Positions 9,279-18,168 of a DNA stretch of 36,738 nucleotides are shown piece by piece (within the stretch, counting starts at the first letter, position 1; every line of letters starts with the position of its first letter). The notes under the pieces are model-generated. The model did not search any database. It was not told the origin of the DNA and was given only the letters and a program-made list of their open reading frames with translations. Origin of the DNA: Sediminibacterium sp. UBA657 (GTDB lineage: Bacteria; Bacteroidota; Bacteroidia; Chitinophagales; Chitinophagaceae); NCBI GenBank assembly GCA_002299885.1, contig DBOB01000020.1:1-36738 (forward strand), written 5' to 3'. A program made the translations under genes and the position numbers.

Positions 9279-11801
9279 TTAGAACAATTCTGGTTGTTCG
9301 TCGTTAGGATCTTTAATGACCACTTTATTTTCCCACTGCATTTCAATGGATTTACTAAAATCCACCAATTTGGTACCAACTGCTTTAGACCCCATCACAT
9401 CTACCATTTTACTCACTTTGAACTTTGCTTTTCTGAGTTGTGTCCCCTTGCCTGATTCTACTACCAAGACTGGTTCAACATGCGTTGTCACAGCAGCTAC
9501 ATAATTACCATTGCCTTCTTTAATAAAAGAAAATGGTGTTTTAAGGGTAGATGTTTCTATTTTAAAACGCTTGATATTGAACTGTAATTTTTCTTTATCT
9601 AAATAAACGGCTGTGATCACTTTCAATGGATTGAATTTCTCCATAAACATTACTTTCTCTGGATCAAACCTTTGAGTTAATTCCGTATCGGTTACTTCGT
9701 AATTACCATCCTTGTAAATCACAATTAATTTCTCATCTTCAAAGGTGCCTAAGTACAATCCCTTCTCCTCGGTATTTAATCTGCCAAACTTATCGTCAAA
9801 CCATAATTTTCTTCCTACTAAAGTACTTTTACCTGCTTCTTTTAACTTAACCACTTTAACAGGGTATTTTGTAACCTGATTACCAACACTGGTTCTTCCT
9901 TTTACTTCTAATGTTTCAAAGAAAAAGTCAAATTCCTTGATTCTTGCACTACAATTTGGACTTAAAATTATTTTCACTGATTCTGCTTCACCATTGGCAT
10001 TGATGGATAAATAATGCACTTTAGATTTGTCTAAATTTTTTGCCAATACATATTCTTTGTCTCTAGTGATACCTGTCACATTAAAACGTTTAGCGTAACT
10101 AATACCAGAAGCGCCATCTACATAAATCATATTGTAAGTAGTGCGTTCATCATTTTTCTGGAATACAGCAGCATGAAGGATATCCTTGCCAATAAATATT
10201 TTGTCAGATACTTTTACCACTTTCATGGTACCACCTTTTGTAAATGCAATGATATCGTCATAATCTGTACAGTCACAAAGGAATTCGTCTTTCTTTAAAC
10301 TAGTTCCTATAAAACCTTCTGCTCTATTGATATAAAGTTTTGTATTTGCAATTGCTACCTGCTTGACTTGAATGGTGTCAAATTCTTTAAGTTCTGTTTT
10401 ACGCTCTTTGCCTTTGCCGTATTTCTTTTGTAAATTCTCATAATAACTTACGGCATAGTCTACTAAATTTTCGAGGTTGTTTTTAACTTCTTTAATTTCA
10501 GCCTCGATAGATTTAATTTGAGCAATTAAATCTTCAATATCTAGTTTATAAATTCTTCTAACAGGCTTGTCTGTCAATTTCAATAAATCCGTTCTTTCAA
10601 TTGGTTTTTTGAATTTCTTTTTAAAAGGTTCAAAAGCTTTATCAATAGCATCAATAACTTTTTCCCAATTAAGGTGTTTTTTCTCTAGTTCCTGGTAGAT
10701 CTTCTCTTCAAAGAAAATCTTTTCCAAACTAGTAAAATGCCACTTATCTAATAACTCTTGTAAATGGATTTCTAATTCGGCTTTTAATAAAGCTTTGGTG
10801 TGGTCTACTGAATGTTTTAATAAGTCGCTAGCACCTAAAAATTGTGGACGTTGATTTACAATCACACATGCATTTGGTGACAAGCTAATTTCACAATCGG
10901 TAAATGCATATAATGCATCAATGGTAATATCTGGTGATATACCAGCGGCTAAATCAATTTGAATTTCTACTTGAGCGGCTGTGACATCAATTACTTTTTT
11001 GATTTTTATTTTACCTTGGTCATTGGCCTTGGTAATGCTTTCCATCAATTGAGTAGTTGTAACACCGTAGGGTACATCTTTAATAACCAATGTCTTCTTA
11101 TCTAGTTCTTCTATATGAGCTCTCACCCTTATTTTTCCACCTCTTTTTCCATCATTGTATGCCGAAGCATCCACCATACCCCCTGTTTGAAAGTCTGGTA
11201 ATAATTCAAACTTACGTCCTCTTAAATATTTAATACAGGCTTCTAATAATTCATTGAAATTATGAGGCAATATTTTAGTGGATAAACCAACTGCAATACC
11301 ATCCGCACCTTGAGCCAATAAAAGCGGAAACTTCATTGGTAAAGTAACAGGTTCTTGTTTTCGTCCATCATAACTCAAAGCCCAGTCTGTTGTCTTTGCA
11401 TTAAAAGCAACTTCAAGTGCGAATTTGCTTAATCTAGCTTCGATATAACGAGAGGCGGCTGCTGAATCACCAGTTCTTACATCACCCCAGTTTCCTTGGG
11501 TTTCGACTAATAAATTCTTTTGCCCAATATTCACCAATGCATCTCCAATACTTGCATCACCATGGGGATGATACTGCATGCTTTGTCCAATGATATTGGC
11601 CACTTTATTGAATCTACCGTCATCCATTTCTTTCATGGCATGAAGGATCCTTCTTTGAACTGGCTTCAAACCATCTTCAATTGCAGGTACCGCTCTCTCC
11701 AAAATCACATAGGAAGCGTAGTCTAAGAACCAGTTTTTATACTGTCCTTGTACGCCAGATTCATTCTCTGTAACCCTACTTAAATTTTTCTCTTTTGCCA
11801 T
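9279..11801 (-). CDS. parC: DNA topoisomerase IV subunit A
   Basis: This is the breakage-reunion subunit of the type IIA topoisomerase that decatenates daughter chromosomes. From the chosen start, the catalytic Tyr119 is in AAASRYIEARLS and the quinolone region reads HPHGDASIGDALV (78-90). Coiled-coil and tower segments follow (about 340-460), then a degenerate C-terminal beta-pinwheel. No GyrA box is evident, which with the parE partner gene favours ParC over GyrA. The ATG at 11801 (MAKEKN) is preferred over an in-frame TTG at 11819. The gene begins 21 bp after the cupin gene. The position equivalent to GyrA Ser83 is Ala. Confidence 0.93.
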   Translation of the reverse strand: MAKEKNLSRVTENESGVQGQYKNWFLDYASYVILERAVPAIEDGLKPVQRRILHAMKEMDDGRFNKVANIIGQSMQYHPHGDASIGDALVNIGQKNLLVETQGNWGDVRTGDSAAASRYIEARLSKFALEVAFNAKTTDWALSYDGRKQEPVTLPMKFPLLLAQGADGIAVGLSTKILPHNFNELLEACIKYLRGRKFELLPDFQTGGMVDASAYNDGKRGGKIRVRAHIEELDKKTLVIKDVPYGVTTTQLMESITKANDQGKIKIKKVIDVTAAQVEIQIDLAAGISPDITIDALYAFTDCEISLSPNACVIVNQRPQFLGASDLLKHSVDHTKALLKAELEIHLQELLDKWHFTSLEKIFFEEKIYQELEKKHLNWEKVIDAIDKAFEPFKKKFKKPIERTDLLKLTDKPVRRIYKLDIEDLIAQIKSIEAEIKEVKNNLENLVDYAVSYYENLQKKYGKGKERKTELKEFDTIQVKQVAIANTKLYINRAEGFIGTSLKKDEFLCDCTDYDDIIAFTKGGTMKVVKVSDKIFIGKDILHAAVFQKNDERTTYNMIYVDGASGISYAKRFNVTGITRDKEYVLAKNLDKSKVHYLSINANGEAESVKIILSPNCSARIKEFDFFFETLEVKGRTSVGNQVTKYPVKVVKLKEAGKSTLVGRKLWFDDKFGRLNTEEKGLYLGTFEDEKLIVIYKDGNYEVTDTELTQRFDPEKVMFMEKFNPLKVITAVYLDKEKLQFNIKRFKIETSTLKTPFSFIKEGNGNYVAAVTTHVEPVLVVESGKGTQLRKAKFKVSKMVDVMGSKAVGTKLVDFSKSIEMQWENKVVIKDPNDEQPELF

Positions 11802-11822
11802 AACTATACTAATTCGCAAAGA

Positions 11823-12200
11823 CTAGATCCGAAAGGTATCTTCACTGCCCTCACTTAAACTATTTAATTCAATGAAAACAATGTCCGTAATTGCAGTTAA
11901 TTCATGCCAAATATTTGCAGGAATTTGAACTCTAATTGGAGCAATCAATTCAATTGTTTTTTCTTCATTTGTTTCTAAATCCTTCCAGTGCAAATTTGCT
12001 TTTCCTTGCACTAAAAGCATGTCTTCTGGATTTTTACCAGCCGAAATCCCTTTATGATAATGTTGTCCACTCACAGTACCCGCATTTCTATACACCAATA
12101 AAAATTCACCCGTTCTATCTGTCGCAAAATAATGCAATGCACCTCTTTCATCTAGTGCTTTAACATCAATTGGCGATACTTGTACAGGCATATTATTCAT
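11823..12200 (-). CDS. Small cupin-fold protein
   Basis: A 125-residue single-domain cupin. Likely metal ligands are His47 and His49 in GQHYHKG, Glu59, and His99 in NIWHEL, spaced as in the two cupin motifs. No signal peptide is present, so it should be cytoplasmic. The sequence resembles WxcM/FdtA-type or sugar-handling cupins only loosely, so no reaction is assigned. Its ATG shares one base with the stop codon of the DUF1835 gene (TAATG), and parC starts 21 bp after its end, so it is translated within the topoisomerase IV operon. Confidence 0.75.
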   Translation of the reverse strand: MNNMPVQVSPIDVKALDERGALHYFATDRTGEFLLVYRNAGTVSGQHYHKGISAGKNPEDMLLVQGKANLHWKDLETNEEKTIELIAPIRVQIPANIWHELTAITDIVFIELNSLSEGSEDTFRI

Positions 12201-13036
12201 TATGCTTCTGTTTCATTTACAATAGAGGAACCTCCTGGCATTTGAACAACCATATCTTTCCACCCTTTAATCCAAGACCCAACAAATACTATTTTACCTG
12301 CTTCTTCCAACGCCTTTAATCGAGCTACAATAAATGCATCGCCCAATTTAACTTTTAATTTAGCCATGATATTGGATAAAGCACTTGGTAATTTTTGTGC
12401 ATTCTTTGTAAGCAAGGATAAAATTTCTTTGTCGTAACAACTAACATGCATGCTCACCAATTTCTTGCCCCCTTCTAAAAAACGAACCCCTTCATTTTCT
12501 TGACATAATTTCTTCCATTCATCTGGATCTAATTCAAACTCACTTAAAGTAATTAGTCTAGCTAATTTTTTAGCTTTTAAAAACTCTTTAGGTTGAATTT
12601 GACTTAAATGCGTTGGATAAAATAATTGACCTTTCTCGTTTAAAAAAGGTAGATTATTTAAATACAAAACATGAATTCTGCTTTGGTATTCTTTAAACTG
12701 ACTCATTAGCCAATAATAGCCAGATACATCGTGTGCATTCTGCCCCATCCAAATCCAAATCAATTCATTTTCATCATGCGTCAATGAATTGATTAATTGA
12801 TGTACTGTTAATTTATCATCTACAATATCTAATTGATCTTCATATGGAGAATGCATTAACACCTCTTTCCACCAATCTCTTCTTGCTTGATAACCTTCAG
12901 TTTCATAAATGTCCAATAAAGGGCCAACAGCATAGTCGTCCTTGATCTCAATGATCTTACCTGATAAAGAGTCATCTAATTCAATAGCCTGTTCTAATGC
13001 GGCTATATCTGCGGTATTAAATACTATGTGTATCAT
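12200..13036 (-). CDS. DUF1835 domain-containing protein
   Basis: A 278-residue soluble protein. The N-terminus MIHIVFNTADIAALEQAIEL followed by a DDYAVGPLLDIYE segment is the DUF1835 signature. The C-terminal part (about 140-275), with IVARLKALEEAGKIVF, fits the DUF3658 partner domain that usually follows. The function of the family is unknown. The gene is sandwiched between parE (20-bp overlap with the parE end) and the cupin gene (1-bp overlap), a very tight arrangement suggesting coupled translation. Confidence 0.82.
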   Translation of the reverse strand: MIHIVFNTADIAALEQAIELDDSLSGKIIEIKDDYAVGPLLDIYETEGYQARRDWWKEVLMHSPYEDQLDIVDDKLTVHQLINSLTHDENELIWIWMGQNAHDVSGYYWLMSQFKEYQSRIHVLYLNNLPFLNEKGQLFYPTHLSQIQPKEFLKAKKLARLITLSEFELDPDEWKKLCQENEGVRFLEGGKKLVSMHVSCYDKEILSLLTKNAQKLPSALSNIMAKLKVKLGDAFIVARLKALEEAGKIVFVGSWIKGWKDMVVQMPGGSSIVNETEA

Positions 13037-14912
13037 TTGCTTTGTCTAATTCAACTTTTAAATTATTGATAATAAACTCCTGTCTTTCTGGGGTATTTTT
13101 TCCCATATAATATTCTAACAAATGTTGAATATGATCGCCTTGTTCTAAAATAACAGGTGCCAATTTAATGTCTGCATTGATGAATTTTCCAAATTCATCT
13201 GGACTAATCTCACCCAATCCTTTGAATCGAGTGATTTCAGGCTTATTGCCTAATTCAGCAATTGCTTTTTGTTTTTCAGATTCATCATAGCAATAAATGG
13301 TCTTTTGCTTGTTTCTAACACGGAACAATGGTGTTTCTAAAACAAAGACGTGACCTCTTTTAACTAAGTCTGGGAAGAACTGCAAAAAGAATGTCAACAT
13401 CAATAATCGAATGTGCATGCCATCCACATCGGCATCTGTGGCAATGACTATATTGTTATAACGAAGCCCTTCTAATCCATCTTCAATATTTAACGCATGT
13501 TGCAATAAGTTAAACTCCTCATTCTCGTATACAACTTTCTTAGTTAAACCAAATGCATTCAGTGGTTTACCCCTTAAACTAAATACCGCTTGGGTATCCA
13601 CATTCCTAGACTTTGTTATGCTACCACTTGCAGAATCCCCTTCCGTAATAAATAGGGTGCTATTTTGCTGTGTTGAAATAAAGATCTCTTTATTCTTGGA
13701 TGGCAATTCGTCATTTAAGTGTACTCTACAATCTCTCAATTTCTTATTATGTAAATTGGCTTTTTTAGCGCGTTCATTCGCTAGCTTCTTGATCCCTGCT
13801 AGTTCTTTTCGTTCACGTTCGTTTTGTTCAATTCTTTTCTTTAAAGCATCTGCCACATTTGGATTCCTATGTAAAAAATTATCCAATTCTTTTGCTAAAA
13901 ATTCTGTGATAAAATTCTTCATACTAGGCCCACCATCTGCTACATTTTGCGATCCTAGTTTTGTTTTAGTTTGACTTTCAAAGACTGGTTCTTGCACTCT
14001 GACAGAAACTGCTGCCACAATACTTGTTCTAACATCAGATGCTTCATAATCTTTTTTATAAAAATCACGAATCACTTTTACATAAGCTTCTCTAAATGCT
14101 TGCTGGTGCGTTCCACCTTGAGTGGTGAACTGACCATTCACGAATGAAAAAATATCTTCGCCATAGTCATTGTTATGAGAAATGGCAATTTCAATATCTT
14201 CTCCTTTTAAATGAATGATTGGGTATCTTAATTCATCTGGGTTGGTTTTACGTTCTAATAAATCCAAAAGCCCATTCTTACTAACAAATTTTTTATCATT
14301 AAAATGAATAACTAATCCAGCATTTAAATAACAATAATTCCAAAGCTGGCTTTCAATGTATTCATAAATAAAATGGTAGTTTTTGAAAATAGTAGCATCT
14401 GGCGTAAACACCACTAAAGTACCATTGGCTTCAGTTGTTTTAGATTCCTTAGTTTCTTGAATCAATTGACCTCTTTTGAAACTTGCCGATTTTTGTTTAC
14501 CCTCTCTAAAAGCCGTTACTTCAAAATCGTCGCTCAAGGCATTAACAGCCTTTGTACCCACTCCATTCAAACCAACTGATTTCTGGAATGCTTTGCTATC
14601 ATATTTAGCTCCAGTATTGATTTTACTCACCACATCAACAATCTTACCTAAAGGAATACCTCTACCATAATCCCGAATAGTGACTGTTTTATCCTGAATT
14701 GAAATTTCAACTTGTTTACCATAGCCCATGGTATGCTCATCGATACAGTTATCAATTACCTCTTTTATCAATACATAAATACCATCATCAGGAGCTGTAC
14801 CATCACCCAACTTTCCAATATACATACCTGGACGCAGACGAATATGCTCCTTCCAATCCAATGACCTAATGGAGTCTTCGTTATATTCAGCACCAATTTT
14901 TGCTTCTGCCAT
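13017..14912 (-). CDS. parE: DNA topoisomerase IV subunit B
   Basis: This is the ATPase subunit of topoisomerase IV, 631 residues from the chosen ATG. It has a GHKL ATPase domain (VIDNCIDEH, YGRGIPLG, VGLNGVGTKAVNALS), a transducer domain with QTKTKLGS, and a TOPRIM domain with FITEGDSASG and IATDADVDGMHIR, then the C-terminal GLGE-containing segment. An in-frame TTG at 14951 would add 13 residues, but it lies at the predicted transcription start of the promoter at 14956-14986. The ATG at 14912 (MAEAKIG) is therefore chosen. The 3' end overlaps the DUF1835 gene by 20 bp. Confidence 0.94.
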   Translation of the reverse strand: MAEAKIGAEYNEDSIRSLDWKEHIRLRPGMYIGKLGDGTAPDDGIYVLIKEVIDNCIDEHTMGYGKQVEISIQDKTVTIRDYGRGIPLGKIVDVVSKINTGAKYDSKAFQKSVGLNGVGTKAVNALSDDFEVTAFREGKQKSASFKRGQLIQETKESKTTEANGTLVVFTPDATIFKNYHFIYEYIESQLWNYCYLNAGLVIHFNDKKFVSKNGLLDLLERKTNPDELRYPIIHLKGEDIEIAISHNNDYGEDIFSFVNGQFTTQGGTHQQAFREAYVKVIRDFYKKDYEASDVRTSIVAAVSVRVQEPVFESQTKTKLGSQNVADGGPSMKNFITEFLAKELDNFLHRNPNVADALKKRIEQNERERKELAGIKKLANERAKKANLHNKKLRDCRVHLNDELPSKNKEIFISTQQNSTLFITEGDSASGSITKSRNVDTQAVFSLRGKPLNAFGLTKKVVYENEEFNLLQHALNIEDGLEGLRYNNIVIATDADVDGMHIRLLMLTFFLQFFPDLVKRGHVFVLETPLFRVRNKQKTIYCYDESEKQKAIAELGNKPEITRFKGLGEISPDEFGKFINADIKLAPVILEQGDHIQHLLEYYMGKNTPERQEFIINNLKVELDKANDTHSI

Positions 14913-14955
14913 AATTATCAATACTTTATGAGCATTCAATGCCCTAATCAAGCCA

Positions 14956-14986
14956 CAAATCTAATACTCCAAGTAAGTTTTGCAAT
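14956..14986 (-). promoter_or_regulatory. Predicted sigma-A promoter of the parE operon
   Basis: On the minus strand, TAGATTTG (14963-14956) is a perfect match to the Bacteroidota -7 box TAnnTTTG. ATTG (14986-14983) lies 25 bp centre-to-centre upstream, at the -33 position. The transcription start would be near 14950, giving a leader of about 38 nt before the parE ATG at 14912. Confidence 0.6.
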
Positions 14987-15010
14987 CTAAATATTAGCAA
15001 AACAGGGCAA

Positions 15011-15565
15011 ATGTGGATAAAAGGATTAATGCATTATCTTTATCCTATCGAAAATAAAGCAACATACCCTGTTACCGATCTTGATTTTATCAAAAACAAG
15101 GCCGTTGAACTTGAAGCAGAAAACATCCAATTCCAGGATTTCTTGAGGAATTTGGACAGTTTAAGCCTAGATAAAGCCGTTTTTGAGCTTTCAGAAGCCA
15201 TTTCACCTAAAATTGAATGCACCGACTGTGGTAATTGCTGTAAAAGCTTGATGGTCAATATAGATGAAAATGAAGCCAATCATTTATCTGCACATTTAGG
15301 ACAAACAAGAGCAGAATTTGACCAAAAATACCTGGATAAGGGGGAATCGGGCAGAATGGTCATCAATGCCATCCCTTGTCATTTCTTGGTGGGCAATAGC
15401 TGTAGCGTCTATTCTCACCGTTTTGCTGGATGCAAAGAATTTCCTGCATTTCATGTACCCGATTTTAATAAAAGGTTATTTACAACATATATGCACTACG
15501 ATCGATGTCCAATCATTTTTAATGTAATGGAAACATTAAAAGTAGATACCGGATTTAAACAATAA
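15011..15565 (+). CDS. YkgJ-family cysteine cluster protein
   Basis: A 184-residue cytoplasmic protein with a conserved cysteine cluster. Cys70, Cys73, Cys76 and Cys77 form CTDCGNCC, and Cys123, Cys131 and Cys141 follow in IPCHFLVGNSCSVY...GCKEFP, with one more Cys near 163 (YDRCP). This pattern defines the YkgJ/CxxCxxCC family, which probably binds Zn or an Fe-S cluster; its function is undefined. ATG at 15029 is an alternative start. The gene is divergent from parE and followed 21 bp later by the DUF1343 gene. Confidence 0.85.
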   Translation: MWIKGLMHYLYPIENKATYPVTDLDFIKNKAVELEAENIQFQDFLRNLDSLSLDKAVFELSEAISPKIECTDCGNCCKSLMVNIDENEANHLSAHLGQTRAEFDQKYLDKGESGRMVINAIPCHFLVGNSCSVYSHRFAGCKEFPAFHVPDFNKRLFTTYMHYDRCPIIFNVMETLKVDTGFKQ

Positions 15566-15586
15566 GCAACTATAAATCTTTAGTGA

Positions 15587-16756
15587 ATGCCCTTACATTT
15601 TGGAATAGATGTTATTTTAAAAAATGCACCGGTTTGGAAGAACGAGCGTATTGCTTTGCTCACAAATGATGCGGCAAGAACAAATAAAGGTGTCATAAGT
15701 AGATTGGCATTAAATGATGCTGGATTTAATTTAACAAAAATCTTTTCTCCTGAACATGGCATTCAAACAACAGGAGAAGATGGCGCTGTGATGCATGATG
15801 GACATGATACAATAACTGATCTTCCAATAATTAGTCTATACGGTAAAAAATTTATGCCATCTGCAGATGACTTAAAGGATATTGATATACTATTATTTGA
15901 TGTACCCGATGTTGGAACAAGATTTTATACTTATTTATGGACTATGACTTATTGGATAGAAGCAGCAGCTATCAATCATAAACAAGTCTATATTTTAGAT
16001 CGACCAAACCCATTAAGTGGTGATATCATGATGAGTGAAGGCCCATTGTTGGATGAATCAATCACTAGTTTTATTGGGAGATTCAATATGCCAGTTAAAC
16101 ACCAATGCACATTAGGAGAATTAGCCCTCTATTTTAATGCAGTTCAAAATTGGAATGCAAGTGTAAAAGTCATTCAATGTGAAGGATGGCATCGTGAACA
16201 ATTATTTTTTGATTGGCATCAAAAATGGGTCAATCCATCACCAGCTTTACAAAATATTGAAGCAGCATTATTGTATCCTGGAACATGTTTTTTTGAAGCC
16301 ACCAATGTTTCTGTTGGTAGAGGCACTCCCTATTCTTTTGAATGGATTGGGGCTGAATGGATGAATATAGCAGCAATGACCATGGTTGGTCAAAATATTC
16401 TTAGGGAAGATCTTAAAATTGAAAACTTAACCTTACCCATTACAGTCAATGGGAATACAATTCAAACGAAAGGCATCAGGATAAAAATTATTGAGCCCAA
16501 ATATTATGCAGCAGTACTCAATGGTTTATTATTATTAAAATTAGTAAAAGACATACATCCAAAAGAATTTAAATGGATGCCTTATAAAACAAACGCAAAT
16601 CCAACAGGCGAAAACCATTTGTCTTTATTGTTAGGTGTTCCAGATGCAGAAGCTATTTTTGATTTACCGTTACAACAATGGTTACAAAAAATAAATGCAT
16701 TGATAAGAGTTGAGGGATGGAAAAAGAATATTGAGCCTTATTTATTGTACAACTAG
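15587..16756 (+). CDS. DUF1343 / NamZ-like exo-beta-N-acetylmuramidase family protein
   Basis: A 389-residue protein with the DUF1343 motifs FSPEHGIQ, DVPDVGTRFYTY, LDRPNPLSGD and SVGRGTPYSFEWIGA. Characterised members (NamZ of Bacillus subtilis and Tannerella forsythia) release terminal MurNAc from peptidoglycan fragments during cell-wall recycling. Unlike exported members, this protein starts directly in the domain (MPLHFGID). A TGA stop at 15584-15586 sits immediately upstream in frame, so no signal peptide can be hidden 5'. It would act in the cytoplasm on imported muropeptides, or be exported another way. It follows the YkgJ-like gene closely and is probably cotranscribed. Confidence 0.88.
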   Translation: MPLHFGIDVILKNAPVWKNERIALLTNDAARTNKGVISRLALNDAGFNLTKIFSPEHGIQTTGEDGAVMHDGHDTITDLPIISLYGKKFMPSADDLKDIDILLFDVPDVGTRFYTYLWTMTYWIEAAAINHKQVYILDRPNPLSGDIMMSEGPLLDESITSFIGRFNMPVKHQCTLGELALYFNAVQNWNASVKVIQCEGWHREQLFFDWHQKWVNPSPALQNIEAALLYPGTCFFEATNVSVGRGTPYSFEWIGAEWMNIAAMTMVGQNILREDLKIENLTLPITVNGNTIQTKGIRIKIIEPKYYAAVLNGLLLLKLVKDIHPKEFKWMPYKTNANPTGENHLSLLLGVPDAEAIFDLPLQQWLQKINALIRVEGWKKNIEPYLLYN

Positions 16757-16766
16757 TTATGGATAA

Positions 16767-17960
16767 TTAAACAACAGGAGTAACTTCAATTTTATCTGTT
16801 CTCTTTGTACCAGCATACAATTCATATTCCAATAACCTACAATCAATGGTGGCATTGAAAAACTCGATTCTGCGACTAGGCTTTAAACGAATTTTTTTAG
16901 CTAATTCTAGATTACCAGTAAATATATAACCTGTCATTCCTTTACACTTGTTCTTCATATAATCTCCCATACGTGCATAGGTAGCTTCTAGTTCAACTTC
17001 CTCTCCTAACCTATCTCCATATTCAGGATTGATCATTAGAATTGCGCCTTCTTCTGGCTCAGGCATTTTAGTCGCTTCAAAATCGCAAACCTGAAAATCA
17101 ATTAATTCTTCTACACCAGCAACAGACGCATTGATTTTAGCAACCTTAATGGCGTCTCTACTAATATCAGATGCAATGATGACTAAATTAGGTAGGTGCC
17201 TAACTTGTTCTTCTATAATCTTTCTTTCTTGCTCGTATACCTTTTTATCATAACCAATAATATGCATAAAAGCATAATTGTTTCTAAATAAACCAGGTGC
17301 TCGCTTAGTTGCAATTAATGCTGCTTCAATCGCTAAGGTTCCAGAACCACACATAGGGTTTACAAAGGCACCAAACTTATTCCATTTAGTAGATAAAATA
17401 GTTGCAGCTGCCAATGCTTCTAACATGGGTGCTCTGCCTGGTAGTTTTCTATAGCCATGACGTGCTAAAGAATCTCCAGATGTATCTAAGAAAATTTCTG
17501 CTTCATCATTTTTCCAAAACAAATACACCACTGCACCTGCTAATTCTGAACCTGTAGATGGACGCTTTCCACTTACTTCTCGCATTCTATCTACTATTGC
17601 ATCTTTCACTCTAAGGTTGGCAAATAAATTAGTTGAAATAGTATCATTGAAAACATTGCTAATCACCGAAAAATAACCGTCAGGTTTAATCATTGTCTCC
17701 CAAGGGATGGTCACTAGATTTTGATGTAATTCATCTGGATGATTACAAATAAATGTCTTTAAAGAATACATCACCTGACTTGCACAACGCAGGTTTAAAT
17801 TTAATCGGATACAATCATTTACCGTTCCTGTTAATTCCACCCCAGTTTGAAAAACCCTGTCCACATCAAAACCCAAACCAATCACTTCTGACCTTAAAGC
17901 TGGAGCTAACCATTTATTACAGGTGATGATGATTTTATTTCTAGTAGTAAATGCTTGCAT
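16767..17960 (-). CDS. THUMP-domain class I SAM-dependent rRNA methyltransferase (RlmL N-domain/Trm14-like)
   Basis: A 397-residue RNA guanine-N2 methyltransferase-like protein. An N-terminal THUMP region (residues about 40-155) precedes the UPF0020 methyltransferase domain. That domain has HGYRKLPGRAPM, the SAM-binding MCGSGTLAIEAAL and a motif IV reading NPEYGDRLG. In E. coli RlmL, which makes m2G2445 in 23S rRNA, motif IV is NPPYG; here the second Pro is Glu. A TTG at 17978 is in frame, but the ATG at 17960 (MQAFTTRN) gives the normal N-terminus. The gene stops 10 bp from the convergent NamZ-like gene. Confidence 0.86.
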   Translation of the reverse strand: MQAFTTRNKIIITCNKWLAPALRSEVIGLGFDVDRVFQTGVELTGTVNDCIRLNLNLRCASQVMYSLKTFICNHPDELHQNLVTIPWETMIKPDGYFSVISNVFNDTISTNLFANLRVKDAIVDRMREVSGKRPSTGSELAGAVVYLFWKNDEAEIFLDTSGDSLARHGYRKLPGRAPMLEALAAATILSTKWNKFGAFVNPMCGSGTLAIEAALIATKRAPGLFRNNYAFMHIIGYDKKVYEQERKIIEEQVRHLPNLVIIASDISRDAIKVAKINASVAGVEELIDFQVCDFEATKMPEPEEGAILMINPEYGDRLGEEVELEATYARMGDYMKNKCKGMTGYIFTGNLELAKKIRLKPSRRIEFFNATIDCRLLEYELYAGTKRTDKIEVTPVV

Positions 17961-18000
17961 AATATAAAAATAGGTCAAAAAAGATGAAAGACCTTAAAGC

Positions 18001-18036
18001 AAAAATCCTCAACTATCTAGTGGATATGTTGAGGAT
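18001..18036 (-). terminator. Rho-independent terminator of tRNA-Val
   Basis: On the minus strand a 9-bp perfect stem ATCCTCAAC (18036-18028, pairing with 18013-18005) with a 14-nt loop is followed by TTTTT and a T-rich stretch. It lies 6 bp beyond the 3' end of tRNA-Val. Confidence 0.8.
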
Positions 18037-18042
18037 TCTTTG

Positions 18043-18117
18043 TGGGAGCACACGGGCTCGAACCGCGGACCCTCTCGGTGTAAACGAGATGCTCTAAACC
18101 AACTGAGCTATGCTCCC
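18043..18117 (-). tRNA. tRNA-Val (anticodon UAC)
   Basis: A 75-nt cloverleaf: acceptor GGGAGCA/TGCTCCC, D-stem GCTC/GAGC, anticodon stem TCTCG/CGAGA with loop TTTACAC (anticodon TAC), and T-arm CGCGG-TTCGAGC-CCGTG, with discriminator A. The 3' CCA is not encoded (the next bases are CAA). It has its own promoter just upstream and a terminator just downstream. Confidence 0.97.
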
Positions 18118-18125
18118 AAGGGGTG

Positions 18126-18157
18126 CAAAAATAAGGGGGTATTTTCAATTTCCCAAA
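18126..18157 (-). promoter_or_regulatory. Promoter of tRNA-Val
   Basis: On the minus strand TTTG (18157-18154) and TATTTTTG (18133-18126) both match the Bacteroidota -33/-7 consensus TTTG/TAnnTTTG perfectly. They are spaced 26 bp centre-to-centre. The start would fall near 18120, about 3 nt before the mature tRNA 5' end. Confidence 0.75.
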
Positions 18158-18168
18158 AAAAAGATAAA

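Noticed and set aside
13618..13974. Plus-strand open frame of 118 codons opposite parE
   Set aside because: It is a shadow of the parE coding frame, with Leu/Ser/Phe-rich sequence typical of antisense reading.
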